Shown here: positions 16,769 through 25,884 of the stretch, in pieces
How the letters are laid out: each line of letters opens with the position of its first letter
How positions within the stretch are numbered: position 1 is the first letter of the stretch
Assembly (NCBI RefSeq): GCF_004138135.1
Contig: NZ_RYFD01000033.1
Coordinates: 1-49,804, forward strand
Origin: Candidatus Oscillochloris fontis
GTDB taxonomy: Bacteria; Chloroflexota; Chloroflexia; Chloroflexales; Chloroflexaceae
Direction of reading: 5' to 3'
Length of the DNA stretch: 49,804 nt
Made by a program: the position numbers and the translations under genes
The notes under the pieces: model-generated
What the model saw: the letters and a program-made list of their open reading frames with translations, nothing else
The model's database searches: none
Told to the model about the DNA's origin: nothing

Positions 16769-17507
16769 GGGCCGCCTCCTCAACAAAGAGTCGCGGGGCT
16801 TCAATGCGCTGGGTGAGGTACGCGCCATACGCGGCGCGGTCACTTGCAGCCTCCAACCAAGTATCAGGGATGGCGGCGATAATCGTGGCGATCAACTCCG
16901 GCGTGATCAGTGGGGCGAGTGCGGCATCGGCAGCAAAAAGATCACCGGCCCCGGCGAGCAGGATGTGGTCACGGATGGGCGCGAAACGCCCCGTCGCACG
17001 GGTATGCCAATCGGCCCCGCTGTGGTGGGTATAGAGCGCCGCCCCGTGGTCAATCAGCCAGAGTTTGCGGTGCCAGAGCAGCATGTTGGGGTTGCGCGGC
17101 GTGCGATCCACATTGGTGATGTAGGCATCAAACCAGACAATCTGCGCGGCTACGTCGGGGGCGACCTGGGCGGTATTTAGCGGATCGAAGTTGAACGACC
17201 CCGGCAGGTAGTCGAGCGCCAGATTGAGTCCCGCACTACGCACCACCAACTCCTGAATCTCAGCGTGGGGTTCGTTCCGCCCCAGCGCCCCATCAAAATC
17301 CACCAGCACCAACTCAGGTACCGGCAGACCCAGGGCACGCCCGATCAGCCCGCCGATTAGTTCGGCGATCAGCGCCTTGGGGCCTTGGGCTGCGCCGCGA
17401 AATTTGAGGACATACATCCCGTCATCATCGGCCTCGATGATGGCCGGGAGCGAGCCGCCTTCGCGCAGCGGGCGCACGTAGCGGGTAGCGGTTACGGTGC
17501 GGATCAT
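16746..17507 (-). CDS. HipA-like kinase (HipA_2 type)
   Basis: A 253-aa protein resembling HipA-family kinases. ATP-lobe features are MYVLKFRGAAQGPKALIAELIGGLIGRALGL. The catalytic-type segment is IVWFDAYITNVDRTPRNPNML (D in WFDAYITNVDR, N in PRNPN) and the metal-binding segment is LWLIDHGAALY. It lacks the HipB-type HTH partner of true hipBA modules and is about half the length of E. coli HipA. The start at 17507 has a weak ACAGGT upstream. It overlaps and precedes the DUF3037 gene and is divergent from serB. Its target, and whether it acts on growth, are unknown. Confidence 0.72.
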   Translation of the reverse strand: MIRTVTATRYVRPLREGGSLPAIIEADDDGMYVLKFRGAAQGPKALIAELIGGLIGRALGLPVPELVLVDFDGALGRNEPHAEIQELVVRSAGLNLALDYLPGSFNFDPLNTAQVAPDVAAQIVWFDAYITNVDRTPRNPNMLLWHRKLWLIDHGAALYTHHSGADWHTRATGRFAPIRDHILLAGAGDLFAADAALAPLITPELIATIIAAIPDTWLEAASDRAAYGAYLTQRIEAPRLFVEEAAHARTQRL

Positions 17508-17649
17508 GGGAATACCTGTCTGAATATGTAGAGTCTCGCAGCGCAGTATAGCATGCCGAGATGGATGGATCGCGCTTCGTCCCTGCTGGATCTCAGGTAT
17601 ACTCAGAGGGCTGAACCCGTCACGTATTCCTGTGCAGGAACGAGATACT

Positions 17650-18873
17650 ATGTCTGAAATCATCCTGATCAATATCACCGGCAAAGACCGCCCTGGGCTG
17701 CTGACGCGCATCACCGGCGTACTGGCCGAGCACGATCTGAATGTCCTCGACATCGGGCAGGCGGTCATCCATGATTATATCTCGCTGGGCTTGTTGGTGG
17801 AGATCCCGGCCCCCCAACATGTCTCTTCCATGATCAAGGATCTCCTCTTTACCGGCCATGAGATGGGGATTGAGGTGCGTTTTCGCCCCACGACCCTCGA
17901 AGACTACGAGGCGTGGGTGCATGAACAGGGCAAGTCGCGCCATGTGATCACGCTCTTGGGGCGCAACCTGAGCGCGGCCCAGATCTCGCGGGTGGCGGCG
18001 GTCTGTGCTGCCAACCACCTGAATATTGATGTGATCACCCGCTTAACCGGACGCTCCTCGCTCCGCAACCCGGTGCGGCTACCCAAAGCCTGTGTGCAGA
18101 TGACGGTCAGTGGACATCTCGCCGATGAAGCCGCCATGCGTCGCCAGTTATTGCCGCTCTCGCTGGAAATCGGGGTGGACATCTCCTTCCACGCCGATGA
18201 CATCTACCGCCGCAATCGGCGCCTGGTGGTCTTCGATATGGACTCGACCTTGATCCAGGCCGAGGTGATTGACGAGTTGGCCAAGGAGGCCGGGGTTGGC
18301 GCGGAGGTCGCGGCGATCACGTCGGCGGCGATGCGCGGCGAACTCGATTTTTGCCAGAGCCTCACCCGGCGGGTCGCGCTGCTGGCCGGGTTGCCCGCAA
18401 CGACTCTGGAGACAGTGGCGGCGCGCCTGCGCCTAACCGACGGGGCCGAACTGGTGGCCAGTACGCTCAAGCGGCTGGGCTATAAGATCGGGATTATCTC
18501 TGGTGGCTTCGACTATTTCGGGCGGCGTTTGCAGCAACAACTTGGCTTTGATTACATGCACGCCAATCAGTTGGAGATCATTGATGGGCAACTGACCGGG
18601 CGGGTGCTGGGGGAGATTATTGATGGGCCGCGCAAGGCGGCGCTGCTGCGCGAGATTGCCGCCGCCGAGGGCTTGCACCTTGAGCAGACGATTGCGGTTG
18701 GCGATGGGGCCAATGATCTGCCGATGCTCAGTATTGCGGGTTTGGGCGTGGCCTTTCATGCCAAACCTGTGGTGCGCCAACAGGCCAGCAGCGCCATCTC
18801 TGACATGGGCCTCGATGGCTTACTCTTTCTGATCGGTATTCGTGAGCGCGAATGGGTGTATCCGGAAGGGTAG
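17650..18873 (+). CDS. serB: Phosphoserine phosphatase with tandem ACT domains
   Basis: A 407-aa enzyme for the last step of serine synthesis. Two N-terminal ACT domains (about 5-80, opening ILINITGKDRPGLLTRITGVL, and 98-175) suggest amino-acid feedback. The HAD domain starts at VVFDMDSTL with D196 and D198. Motif II is IISGGFDYF, the lysine motif is GPRKAALL, and motif IV is VGDGANDLPML. The ATG at 17650 has AGGAACGAG upstream, and TATACT (17597-17602) may be its -10. It diverges from the HipA-like gene. Its stop TAG (18871-18873) is the first triplet of a family C hairpin element. Confidence 0.95.
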   Translation: MSEIILINITGKDRPGLLTRITGVLAEHDLNVLDIGQAVIHDYISLGLLVEIPAPQHVSSMIKDLLFTGHEMGIEVRFRPTTLEDYEAWVHEQGKSRHVITLLGRNLSAAQISRVAAVCAANHLNIDVITRLTGRSSLRNPVRLPKACVQMTVSGHLADEAAMRRQLLPLSLEIGVDISFHADDIYRRNRRLVVFDMDSTLIQAEVIDELAKEAGVGAEVAAITSAAMRGELDFCQSLTRRVALLAGLPATTLETVAARLRLTDGAELVASTLKRLGYKIGIISGGFDYFGRRLQQQLGFDYMHANQLEIIDGQLTGRVLGEIIDGPRKAALLREIAAAEGLHLEQTIAVGDGANDLPMLSIAGLGVAFHAKPVVRQQASSAISDMGLDGLLFLIGIREREWVYPEG

Positions 18874-18941
18874 GGGCGAAGCATCGCTCGCCAACCTTGT
18901 TCGGGTGCCCCTACCACATGGCGGGCGATGCTTCGCCCCTA
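18871..18941. repeat. Family C hairpin element, orientation 2
   Basis: TAGGGGCGAAGCATCGCTCG (18871 on) pairs with the segment ending TTCGCCCCTA at 18941, with one mismatch. The loop is the reverse complement of the 16315 copy's loop with a few changes. It starts with the serB stop codon. Confidence 0.88.
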
Positions 18942-19005
18942 CGCGGGCTTGGACAAGCCCGCGTAGGTGGGCTTTGCATTACCTAGCCGGGGGCTTCAGC
19001 CCCAC
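18941..19005. repeat. Family E hairpins
   Basis: ACGCGGGCTT-ggac-AAGCCCGCGT (18941-18964) is a perfect 10-bp stem. GGGCTTTGC..ACCTAGCC then leads to a second hairpin, GGGGCT-tc-AGCCCC. The same GGGCTTTGC..ACCTAGCC core is in the element at 25708. From here to 19129 I see no gene. Confidence 0.7.
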
Positions 19006-19129
19006 GGCAACCCGGCAAGGGAATAATGACGTGGCCCTGACCGCATCCCTATCTGGTATAGCCATTGTTCCCCCACTATGCTATAGTTCCCTACACTTCC
19101 CGTCACATAATCATGCTATCGCCACAATT

Positions 19130-22096
19130 ATGACAATCAATCTGCGCTCCCTACGTGTACGCACGCTCCTCGCCATGCTGGCCATGTTGGTCGCGTTGGT
19201 GGCTGGCCTGCTCTTTCTGGCCGAGCGTATCATTGGGGAGAGCTTTGTCGAACTTGAAGAACGTACCACATTCATACGTGTAGAACAAGCAATAAATGCT
19301 ATTGATAATAGTGTATTTAACCTGAGTCGTAGTACCCGCGATTATGCGTTTTGGGACAACACCTATGCATTTGTCGAAGCACCGAATGACGAATATATTG
19401 GAGAAAACCTAAACGATAGTGTCTTTATTGGCCTCAATATCTCATTGATGGCCATTATCAATCCTGCTGGTGAAGTGGTGCATGCACGCGCCTTTGATCT
19501 GATCACTGAAACAGAGATCGCCGTCCCCACCGAACTGCAAGATTTTACTGGCCCCATGGCGATCTTGTTGCAGCACGATTACGCTGGGAATGTGGAGCGT
19601 GAGCGCTCTGGATTGGTGCTCTTGCGCGATGGCCCCTGGCTGATCGCGGCACGCCCCATCCTCACCAATGAGATCCAAGGCCCCGCCGCCGGTACCTTGA
19701 TCATGGGGCGGCGCTTGGATGCCCACGAGATTGAGCGACTGAGCGAGGTGACGCGCTTGCCGATGGTGATCACCCGTAGTGATGATCCCAATCTGGCTCC
19801 GACGTTGCAGCAGGCATTGAACCAGATCAATGCGGGTGCTGCGGTTGCGGTCATCCCACTTGATGACCAGCAGATTAGGGGTGTCAGTGGTATCCGTGAT
19901 CTGTGGGGCGAGCCGAAGGTGCTGCTTTCGCTCGATCTGCCACGTGAGGTGTCGCTACTGGGTCGCCAAGCTACCGGCCAGTATACGCTGGCCCTGCTAC
20001 TCGTTGGCCTGATCTTTGGTGCCTTGATCTTTGCAATGCTCGAACGCACCGTGTTGGCGCGTATCATCTCGTTGAGTAATCAGGTCGCTGCGATTGAGGC
20101 CAACCAAGTCGGGAGCCAGGTGATGCTGGTTGGCCGTGATGAGCTTGGGCATTTAGCCACCACGATCAACCAGATGCTGGGGCGCTTGGCCCAGGCTCAG
20201 CGCCGGATCGCCGAGAATGAGCGTCGCTATCGCCAATTGATCGAACTGACCCCCGATGCGATCATTGTGCATGATGGCCAGCAGATTCGCTACATCAACA
20301 GTGCGGGGCATCAATTGCTTGGTGCCGAGGTGCAGGTCGGGCAAGCGCTCGAACCCGCACTGGCGGCGGTGCTGCCCCAACCCGATGGGACTCCGATTCT
20401 GAAGGAGCAACGCATTACCCGCGCCGATGGGAGTGTGATCGAGGCCGAATTGCTGGCGCTCTCCTTCCTTGATGATGATACCGTGGCGACCGAACTGATC
20501 GTGCGCAATATCACCGAACGGAAAGAGGTGGAACGTACCCTGCGTGAGGCCAAAGAGGCCGCCGATTCGGCGAACCGCGCCAAGAGCCAGTTCTTGGCCA
20601 CCATGAGCCACGAACTGCGCACGCCACTGACCTCGATCATCGGTTATGCCGAGTTGCTCAATCGCGCCCTCACTCCCATCGCCAACGATGAAGTCATGCA
20701 CGATCTGCGCCGCATCCAAGTGGCCGGGGCGCATCTGTTGGCGATCATCAATGATGTGCTCGATCTCTCCAAGATCGAGGCCGGTCAGATGCATGTGCAT
20801 TCCGCTCCGGTGCATCTCGATAAGCTCATCCAAACGGTAGTGGATAGTGTGCAGCCGCTGATTGCCCGCAATGGTAATCAGTTGACGGTGCAGGGTGTGG
20901 ACGCTGCTGGCCTTATGGTGACGGACGAGGTGCATGTGCGCCAGATCCTGCTCAATCTGTTGAGTAATGCGGGGAAATTCACCGACCACGGTCAGATTAC
21001 GCTGCGGGTCTTTGATGACGCGGCACGGGTGCATTTTGAGGTGCGTGATACGGGCATCGGTATCCATCCGAACCAAGCCCAACACCTCTTCCGCGATTTT
21101 GTGCAGGCCGATGCCTCGACTACCCGCAGATATGGTGGTACGGGCTTGGGTCTGGCGCTTAGCCGTCGTTTGGCGCGCTTGTTGGGTGGCGATATTACGC
21201 TGGAGAGTGCTTTAGGTGCGGGTTCGACCTTTACGCTGAGTCTGCCGCGTACCATGGAACTGGCGGAGAGTGAAGCGCCAGCGCAAATAACGGATTCGCG
21301 CCGCACGAGTGAGGCGATAACTGAGGATAGAACCCTGCAAACCCGGATCATCCTCGTGATTGACGATGATCCGGCGGTGCTCGATCTGGTGCCGCGTGTG
21401 CTGGCGCACCCCGGCTTGCACTTCGAGACGGCAACGAGTGGCGCGGAGGGCTTGGAGTTGGCAACTGCGCTCCTGCCCGATCTGATCATTCTTGATGTGT
21501 TGCTGCCCGAACTTGATGGCTGGGATGTCTTGCGTCAGTTGAAGGCCAATCCCGAAACGACCAACATCCCAGTGCTGATGCAGAGTATTGACCCCAACGC
21601 GGATCATGGCTTGGTGTTGGGAGCCGCTGGGGTGTTACACAAACCAGTAGATATGTTACGATTAGCCCAGGAGATGCGTACCCTCCTCAACCCCTCAACA
21701 TCCCCCATGCATGTGCTCCTCGTTGAGGATGATGCCGAATTACGTGAATATCTGCAACGAACCCTGGAACAGCATGGCTGGCAGGTCAGGGTTGCTGGTG
21801 ATGGGCCAACTGCCCTGAACCTCTTTGACCAACAACAGCCCAATTTAGCGATTGTTGATCTCATGTTACCGGGTATGGATGGGATTAGCCTGATCGCCGC
21901 GCTCCGTGAGCGCCCAGGAGGGGAAAGCCTCCCGATTCTGGTGGTGACGGCGAAGGATTTGACGGTTGCTGAACAGGATCATCTAAGCCGCTCGGTTGAG
22001 CAGGTTTTACATAAAGGGGCCTTCCGTGGTGATGATCTGGTGCGCTGTGCGCGCTCATTGGTGCAGATCAATCATGATGAGGGTTCCCGTCCATGA
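19130..22096 (+). CDS. CHASE4-type hybrid histidine kinase with two receiver domains
   Basis: A 988-aa membrane sensor kinase. TM1 is at about 10-32. An extracellular CHASE4-like domain (about 50-270, with RDYAFWDNTYAFV) is followed by TM2 (about 283-304), HAMP (about 305-360) and PAS (about 368-480). The dimerisation domain has the phospho-acceptor H494 in MSHELRTPL. The ATPase has LLNLLSNAGKFT, DTGIGI and GTGLGLAL. Two receivers carry D789 (LDVLLPELDGW) and D910 (VDLMLPGMDG). Multiple receivers suggest a phosphorelay. The ATG at 19130 is the only sensible start, but no clear RBS precedes it. A CheY-like gene follows at 22106. The signal is unknown. Confidence 0.92.
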   Translation: MTINLRSLRVRTLLAMLAMLVALVAGLLFLAERIIGESFVELEERTTFIRVEQAINAIDNSVFNLSRSTRDYAFWDNTYAFVEAPNDEYIGENLNDSVFIGLNISLMAIINPAGEVVHARAFDLITETEIAVPTELQDFTGPMAILLQHDYAGNVERERSGLVLLRDGPWLIAARPILTNEIQGPAAGTLIMGRRLDAHEIERLSEVTRLPMVITRSDDPNLAPTLQQALNQINAGAAVAVIPLDDQQIRGVSGIRDLWGEPKVLLSLDLPREVSLLGRQATGQYTLALLLVGLIFGALIFAMLERTVLARIISLSNQVAAIEANQVGSQVMLVGRDELGHLATTINQMLGRLAQAQRRIAENERRYRQLIELTPDAIIVHDGQQIRYINSAGHQLLGAEVQVGQALEPALAAVLPQPDGTPILKEQRITRADGSVIEAELLALSFLDDDTVATELIVRNITERKEVERTLREAKEAADSANRAKSQFLATMSHELRTPLTSIIGYAELLNRALTPIANDEVMHDLRRIQVAGAHLLAIINDVLDLSKIEAGQMHVHSAPVHLDKLIQTVVDSVQPLIARNGNQLTVQGVDAAGLMVTDEVHVRQILLNLLSNAGKFTDHGQITLRVFDDAARVHFEVRDTGIGIHPNQAQHLFRDFVQADASTTRRYGGTGLGLALSRRLARLLGGDITLESALGAGSTFTLSLPRTMELAESEAPAQITDSRRTSEAITEDRTLQTRIILVIDDDPAVLDLVPRVLAHPGLHFETATSGAEGLELATALLPDLIILDVLLPELDGWDVLRQLKANPETTNIPVLMQSIDPNADHGLVLGAAGVLHKPVDMLRLAQEMRTLLNPSTSPMHVLLVEDDAELREYLQRTLEQHGWQVRVAGDGPTALNLFDQQQPNLAIVDLMLPGMDGISLIAALRERPGGESLPILVVTAKDLTVAEQDHLSRSVEQVLHKGAFRGDDLVRCARSLVQINHDEGSRP

Positions 22097-22105
22097 GGTA
22101 CGCCT

Positions 22106-22486
22106 ATGCCGCGTATTTTAGTTGTTGAAGATGACGAAACTATCCGCGAGATGGTGGCGACCTATCTGCGCCTCTCAGGGTTTACTGTAGAACTGGCCGT
22201 TGATGGGATTGATGCGCTGACGAAGGTACGTGGTACACAGCCCGAATTGATTATTATGGATATGGGGATTCCCAAGCTGAATGGCTGGCAAACAACCCAG
22301 CGCCTGCGCGCCCGTAAGGAGACGGCCCAGACGCCGATTATTGCGCTGACGGCCTATGCCTTGGATGAGGATCGCGAACGTGCCTTCAATGTGGGGTGTG
22401 ATGCGTTTGAGAGTAAGCCGATTGATTTCAATAGCCTGATCGGGAAGATTCATACGCTGCTGGCACGTTCGAATACGCCGGTATGA
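22106..22486 (+). CDS. Single-domain response regulator (CheY-like)
   Basis: A 126-aa receiver without an output domain. The acidic pocket is EDDE (8-11), the phospho-acceptor is D52 in IIMDMGIPKLNGW, T82 is in ALTAY, and K104 is in ESKP. It follows the hybrid kinase by 9 bp and is very likely cotranscribed with it. It may receive phosphate from the kinase or shuttle it to a distant phosphotransferase. Confidence 0.94.
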   Translation: MPRILVVEDDETIREMVATYLRLSGFTVELAVDGIDALTKVRGTQPELIIMDMGIPKLNGWQTTQRLRARKETAQTPIIALTAYALDEDRERAFNVGCDAFESKPIDFNSLIGKIHTLLARSNTPV

Positions 22487-22553
22487 TACACGCCCTGTAC
22501 CCTACGCTGCTATACTAGCTATGAAGACTCGTGCCTAGCACCACGGGCTAGAG

Positions 22554-23930
22554 ATGTCTGTGGGGTATCTAGAAAGTAGCAGCTATACCGTGACAACGGA
22601 TAACAAACTCATTCAATCCGACCTCGCCCACCTTATCCATCCGCTCTACCACCCAAGCGGCCACCAGTCGCCGAAGATCTGGGTCGAGGGGAAGGGTTCG
22701 ATCATCAAAGATAGCGAGGGTCATACCTACCTTGATGGTCTCAGTTCGCTCTGGAATGTGAATGTGGGCCACGGGCGTGAAGAGTTGGCCGAGGTGGCCT
22801 ACAATCAGATGAAGCAACTGGCCTACTATTCGACCTACACTGGTTCGACGAATCTGCCAGTTATTCAGTTGGCCGAAAAGCTGAGCGAGTTGATCTACCC
22901 CAGCATTAACCACTTTTTCTTTACGAGTGGTGGTGGTGAGAGTACCGAGTCGTCCATCAAGACCGCACGCTTCTACTGGAAGGTCAAGGGGAAGCCTGAG
23001 AAGGTCAAGTTCATTTCGCGCATGCGCGGCTACCACGGGGTGACGCTGGCGGCGATGAGTGCAACTGGCCTGACGGCCTATTGGCCCATGTTTGAGCCGC
23101 GTGTGCCCGGTTTCATGCATATTGAGTCGCCCTATCCCTACCGCTTCGTCAATCCTACTCCCGAACTGAGTGATGGGGTGGCCGCCGCGAATCTGCTTGA
23201 GGAGGCGATTCTGCGCGAGGGGCCAGAGACGGTGGCGGGTTTTATTGCCGAGCCGATCCAGGGGGCGGGTGGGGTGATCCCACCGCAGGACGACTACTTC
23301 AAGCGTATCCGCGAGATCTGCGATCAGTATGAGGTGTTGCTGATCTCGGACGAGGTGATCACCGGCTTTGGCCGCACCGGGCGCTGGTTTGGGCTAGAGC
23401 ATTATGGTATCGAACCCGATATTGCCCAGTTCGCCAAAGGCATCACCTCCGGCTACATCCCGCTCGGTGGGATTGGTGTCTCCGATGCGATCAGCGAGGC
23501 GATCAATACCGTCGCCCCCGATAAGCGCTGGATGCACGCCTTCACCTACTCTGGCCACCCGACCGCCTGTGCGGTGGCGTTGGCGAATATCGCGATCATT
23601 GAGCGCGAGGGCATGGTGGAGCACGCCGCCGTGCAGGGGGCGCGGCTGATGGCCGGGTTGCAGGAGCTTGAGGAGATGCCCCATGTCGGTAATGTGCGCG
23701 GCAAGGGACTGATGGCGGGGGTAGAGTTGGTGGCCGATAAGACGACCAAGGAACTCTTCCCGGCCTCGGCCAATATTACCGTGCGCCTAGGCAACGAATT
23801 GATGCAGCGCGGCCTCTTCACCCGCGTCTTCAATGATACCGTGCTGCTGGCACCGCCGCTCTGCACCACCCCCGAACAGATCGATCAGATCGTGCAGATC
23901 GTTGGCGAATCGATAGCGGCACTGGGGTAA
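22554..23930 (+). CDS. Class III PLP-dependent aminotransferase
   Basis: A 458-aa fold-type I aminotransferase. The cofactor-binding segment is TSGGGESTESSIK (about 124-136), LISDEVITGFGRTG holds D266, and the Schiff-base lysine is K295 in QFAKGITSGY. It resembles omega-amino acid-pyruvate, taurine-pyruvate and putrescine aminotransferases; the donor cannot be assigned. The ATG at 22554 lacks a strong RBS, and the GTG at 22560 is a close alternative. It stands alone between the two-component genes and a family B repeat. Confidence 0.9.
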   Translation: MSVGYLESSSYTVTTDNKLIQSDLAHLIHPLYHPSGHQSPKIWVEGKGSIIKDSEGHTYLDGLSSLWNVNVGHGREELAEVAYNQMKQLAYYSTYTGSTNLPVIQLAEKLSELIYPSINHFFFTSGGGESTESSIKTARFYWKVKGKPEKVKFISRMRGYHGVTLAAMSATGLTAYWPMFEPRVPGFMHIESPYPYRFVNPTPELSDGVAAANLLEEAILREGPETVAGFIAEPIQGAGGVIPPQDDYFKRIREICDQYEVLLISDEVITGFGRTGRWFGLEHYGIEPDIAQFAKGITSGYIPLGGIGVSDAISEAINTVAPDKRWMHAFTYSGHPTACAVALANIAIIEREGMVEHAAVQGARLMAGLQELEEMPHVGNVRGKGLMAGVELVADKTTKELFPASANITVRLGNELMQRGLFTRVFNDTVLLAPPLCTTPEQIDQIVQIVGESIAALG

Positions 23931-23936
23931 TTGTAG

Positions 23937-24030
23937 GTTGCAAACGCCCCAAATTCTTTTGTTGTTGTTTACAACAACAAAAATCTTCGGGGGCGGCGTA
24001 GCCGCCTCCGAACCCCCACCAGAGGTAACA
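23937..24030. repeat. Family B hairpin element, copy 4 (inverted, coreless)
   Basis: In the opposite orientation to the other copies. Hairpin II is TTTTGTTGTTG-ttta-CAACAACAAAA (23957-23982) and lacks the GGCGGC core. Hairpin I is GGGGGCGGC-gta-GCCGCCTCC (about 23989-24009). The flank AACCCCCACCAGAGGTAAC is the complement of the usual CACCTCCGGTGGGGGTT leader. Confidence 0.75.
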
Positions 24031-24063
24031 TTGCCCATTCCTTGAGGTTGAGTATCGCCGACT

Positions 24064-24387
24064 ATGCAGATCACCATACAACTGGCTTGGCTGGGTGAAG
24101 GCATTGATCGCTGGTTGCCTACGGTCGCCTTGATTGGCTTACTGGCGACGTTAGCAACCCTGATTGGGTTTGCGATCAGTGATTGGCGTGCCCATCGGCA
24201 GCGTAAGCCGCGCACTGGCTATCGTTACCGGCGCAGTGCGTATGATCGCTTTGCCTCTGGGGTAAGCTACCAGCGCCAGCATACTACCCCACCCGCACAG
24301 GAACCCCCTCCGCCCGTGCCTCCCCGCACTACCCTGCCCGCGCAGGATGATTCCGATGATCTGCTGCGCCAGTTGTTGGATATGTAG
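24064..24387 (+). CDS. Small single-pass membrane protein, hypothetical
   Basis: A 107-aa protein I do not recognise. A hydrophobic segment at about 18-39 (LPTVALIGLLATLATLIGFAI) is followed by an Arg-rich stretch (WRAHRQRKPRTGYRYRR), a Pro-rich linker (QEPPPPVPPRTTLP) and an acidic C-terminus (DDSDDLLRQLLDM). The basic-after-TM layout suggests the C-terminal part is cytoplasmic. GAGG lies rather far (about 17 bases) before the ATG. The stop TAG (24385-24387) opens TAGGGGCGGGG, a degenerate repeat remnant. Confidence 0.65.
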   Translation: MQITIQLAWLGEGIDRWLPTVALIGLLATLATLIGFAISDWRAHRQRKPRTGYRYRRSAYDRFASGVSYQRQHTTPPAQEPPPPVPPRTTLPAQDDSDDLLRQLLDM

Positions 24388-24442
24388 GGGCGGGGTCTGG
24401 GGCGTAGCCCTAAAGTTCATGTCAATGGGCGATGTGTCGCTC

Positions 24443-25615
24443 CTACAAGTTCCGCCCAGCGCGGAGGGTCGCCTCAGCGACCCATGCTTCGGCATTGATC
24501 GGGAGTTTCGTTGGGCCAATAATGGCACGTACCTGATCCACACTCGTCTCGGCGAGTTGGGCGAAGGTGGTAATACCAGCATCACCGAGGCGGCGGGCAT
24601 AGGCTGGGCCAACCCCGTTGATCAGGGCTAGATCTTCACCCCGGTTATGCTTTGTAGACGCTTCGGTGCAGATCGCTCCTCCGCCAATCATCTGACTCCA
24701 GGCATACTCTTTGGGCTGGTTACGCCCAGCAAGGGCCATACTGATCGTCACATCGGCCATTGTCTTGACCACCCAATCGAAGTAGTGGGGCGTCAGGGCA
24801 TTGACATCAAAGTTAGGGGCCGGATTCGTGAGATCAATCGCGAAGGGAATACCATCTTTGATCGCAAACTCGACGGTATTCATTTCATAGCCTAGCGCAC
24901 GATTGATTCTGAGGGCGTTATCAACAACCAGATAGCCCTCTTCAAGCGTGAGGTAGTGGTCATCGCGGAAGTAGCGATTGGGCCAAGCGGCATTGGCATC
25001 GAACTTAATCGTCATCACATGCTCTTGGCCGATCACAATGCAGCGCACATACTTTTCCCAGGCGATATACTCCTGGAGCATCATACACTCAGCACCGGTA
25101 TCGTTATAGGCGCGCCATAGTTCATCAAAGTTGTTGATCTTATAGACGCGCTTGAAGTCACCGTTGGTGATCGGCTTGAGGATCGCTGGGAAGCCGCCAA
25201 CATACTCGACATGATCCTGCCAAGGGATGGGATAGCGCAGGTTGCGGAGTGCTTCCTCGGTAATACCGTCGGTGTAGGAATGGGAGGGCAGCGCGATAGT
25301 TTTGGGATGGGGAATACCGAGATTCGTGCAGAGACTTGCGCCGAAGAACTTATCATCAGCGCTCCACCAGAAGGGGTTATTGATCACCCGTGTGCCACTC
25401 AGGGCGGCAGTCTTGAGGAAGGTGCGGTAGTAGGGGATCTCGTGGCTGATGCGGTCAATGATCACATCATACTCGCACACCTCAGCCATGCGGGTTCCAC
25501 CGATTTTGATAAACTCGGCGATCACCCCAGCATTGCGGCGGTTGACCTCCTCGATGAAGGCAGGCGGCCACGACCACTCACGACCAACCAACACGCCGAT
25601 CTTTTTGGTGCTCAC
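24443..25615 (-). CDS. ATP-grasp protein with C-terminal helix-hairpin-helix
   Basis: A 390-aa protein. Residues 1-300 look like an ATP-grasp enzyme: a pre-ATP-grasp part starts KKIGVLVGREWSWPPAFIEEVN, then FPAILKPITNGDFKRVYKI (ATP lysine), MMLQEYIAWEKYVRCIVI, and the Mg-binding AIDLTNPAPNFDVNAL. Residues about 325-390 form a helix-hairpin-helix module (LALINGVGPAYARRLGDAGITTFAQLAE). The ligase part would join a carboxylate to an amine or thiol; the substrate is unknown. A GTG start at 25615 has only a weak RBS. It stands alone, with repeats on both sides. Confidence 0.8.
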   Translation of the reverse strand: MSTKKIGVLVGREWSWPPAFIEEVNRRNAGVIAEFIKIGGTRMAEVCEYDVIIDRISHEIPYYRTFLKTAALSGTRVINNPFWWSADDKFFGASLCTNLGIPHPKTIALPSHSYTDGITEEALRNLRYPIPWQDHVEYVGGFPAILKPITNGDFKRVYKINNFDELWRAYNDTGAECMMLQEYIAWEKYVRCIVIGQEHVMTIKFDANAAWPNRYFRDDHYLTLEEGYLVVDNALRINRALGYEMNTVEFAIKDGIPFAIDLTNPAPNFDVNALTPHYFDWVVKTMADVTISMALAGRNQPKEYAWSQMIGGGAICTEASTKHNRGEDLALINGVGPAYARRLGDAGITTFAQLAETSVDQVRAIIGPTKLPINAEAWVAEATLRAGRNL

Positions 25616-25707
25616 AGGCGTTCTCAGAATCTGCTCCGTCGTATACGCAGGTGGGGAGGAACCTACATCAGCATTAGGGCTACGTCAAAGTTGTCGGCAT
25701 ACCATCA

Positions 25708-25815
25708 CCCAGCCCGTAAACGGGCGAGCTATCACGGCGAAGGCCGCCGACGCGGCCTAAGTTTAGCCCGCGTCGGCGGGCTTTGCGAACCTAGCCCGCC
25801 CGTTTACGGGCTGGG
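25708..25815. repeat. Family E nested palindrome
   Basis: Outer arms CCCAGCCCGTAAACGGGC (25708-25725) and its exact complement (25798-25815). Inner arms AAGGCCGCCGACGCGGCCTA and TAGCCCGCGTCGGCGGGCTT differ at two symmetric sites. It shares GGGCTTTGC..ACCTAGCC with the element at 18941. It occupies the gap between the ATP-grasp gene and the tnpB element, where I see no gene. Confidence 0.8.
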
Positions 25816-25884
25816 TAAAGAACGTTGACGCGGCCCCCCCCCATCAGCATGGATTGTACCATACCGATCATAGATATATCCTGC

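Noticed and set aside
16385-17507. Calling the HipA-like/DUF3037 pair a toxin-antitoxin system
   Set aside because: There is no HTH antitoxin and no evidence of toxicity in the sequence.
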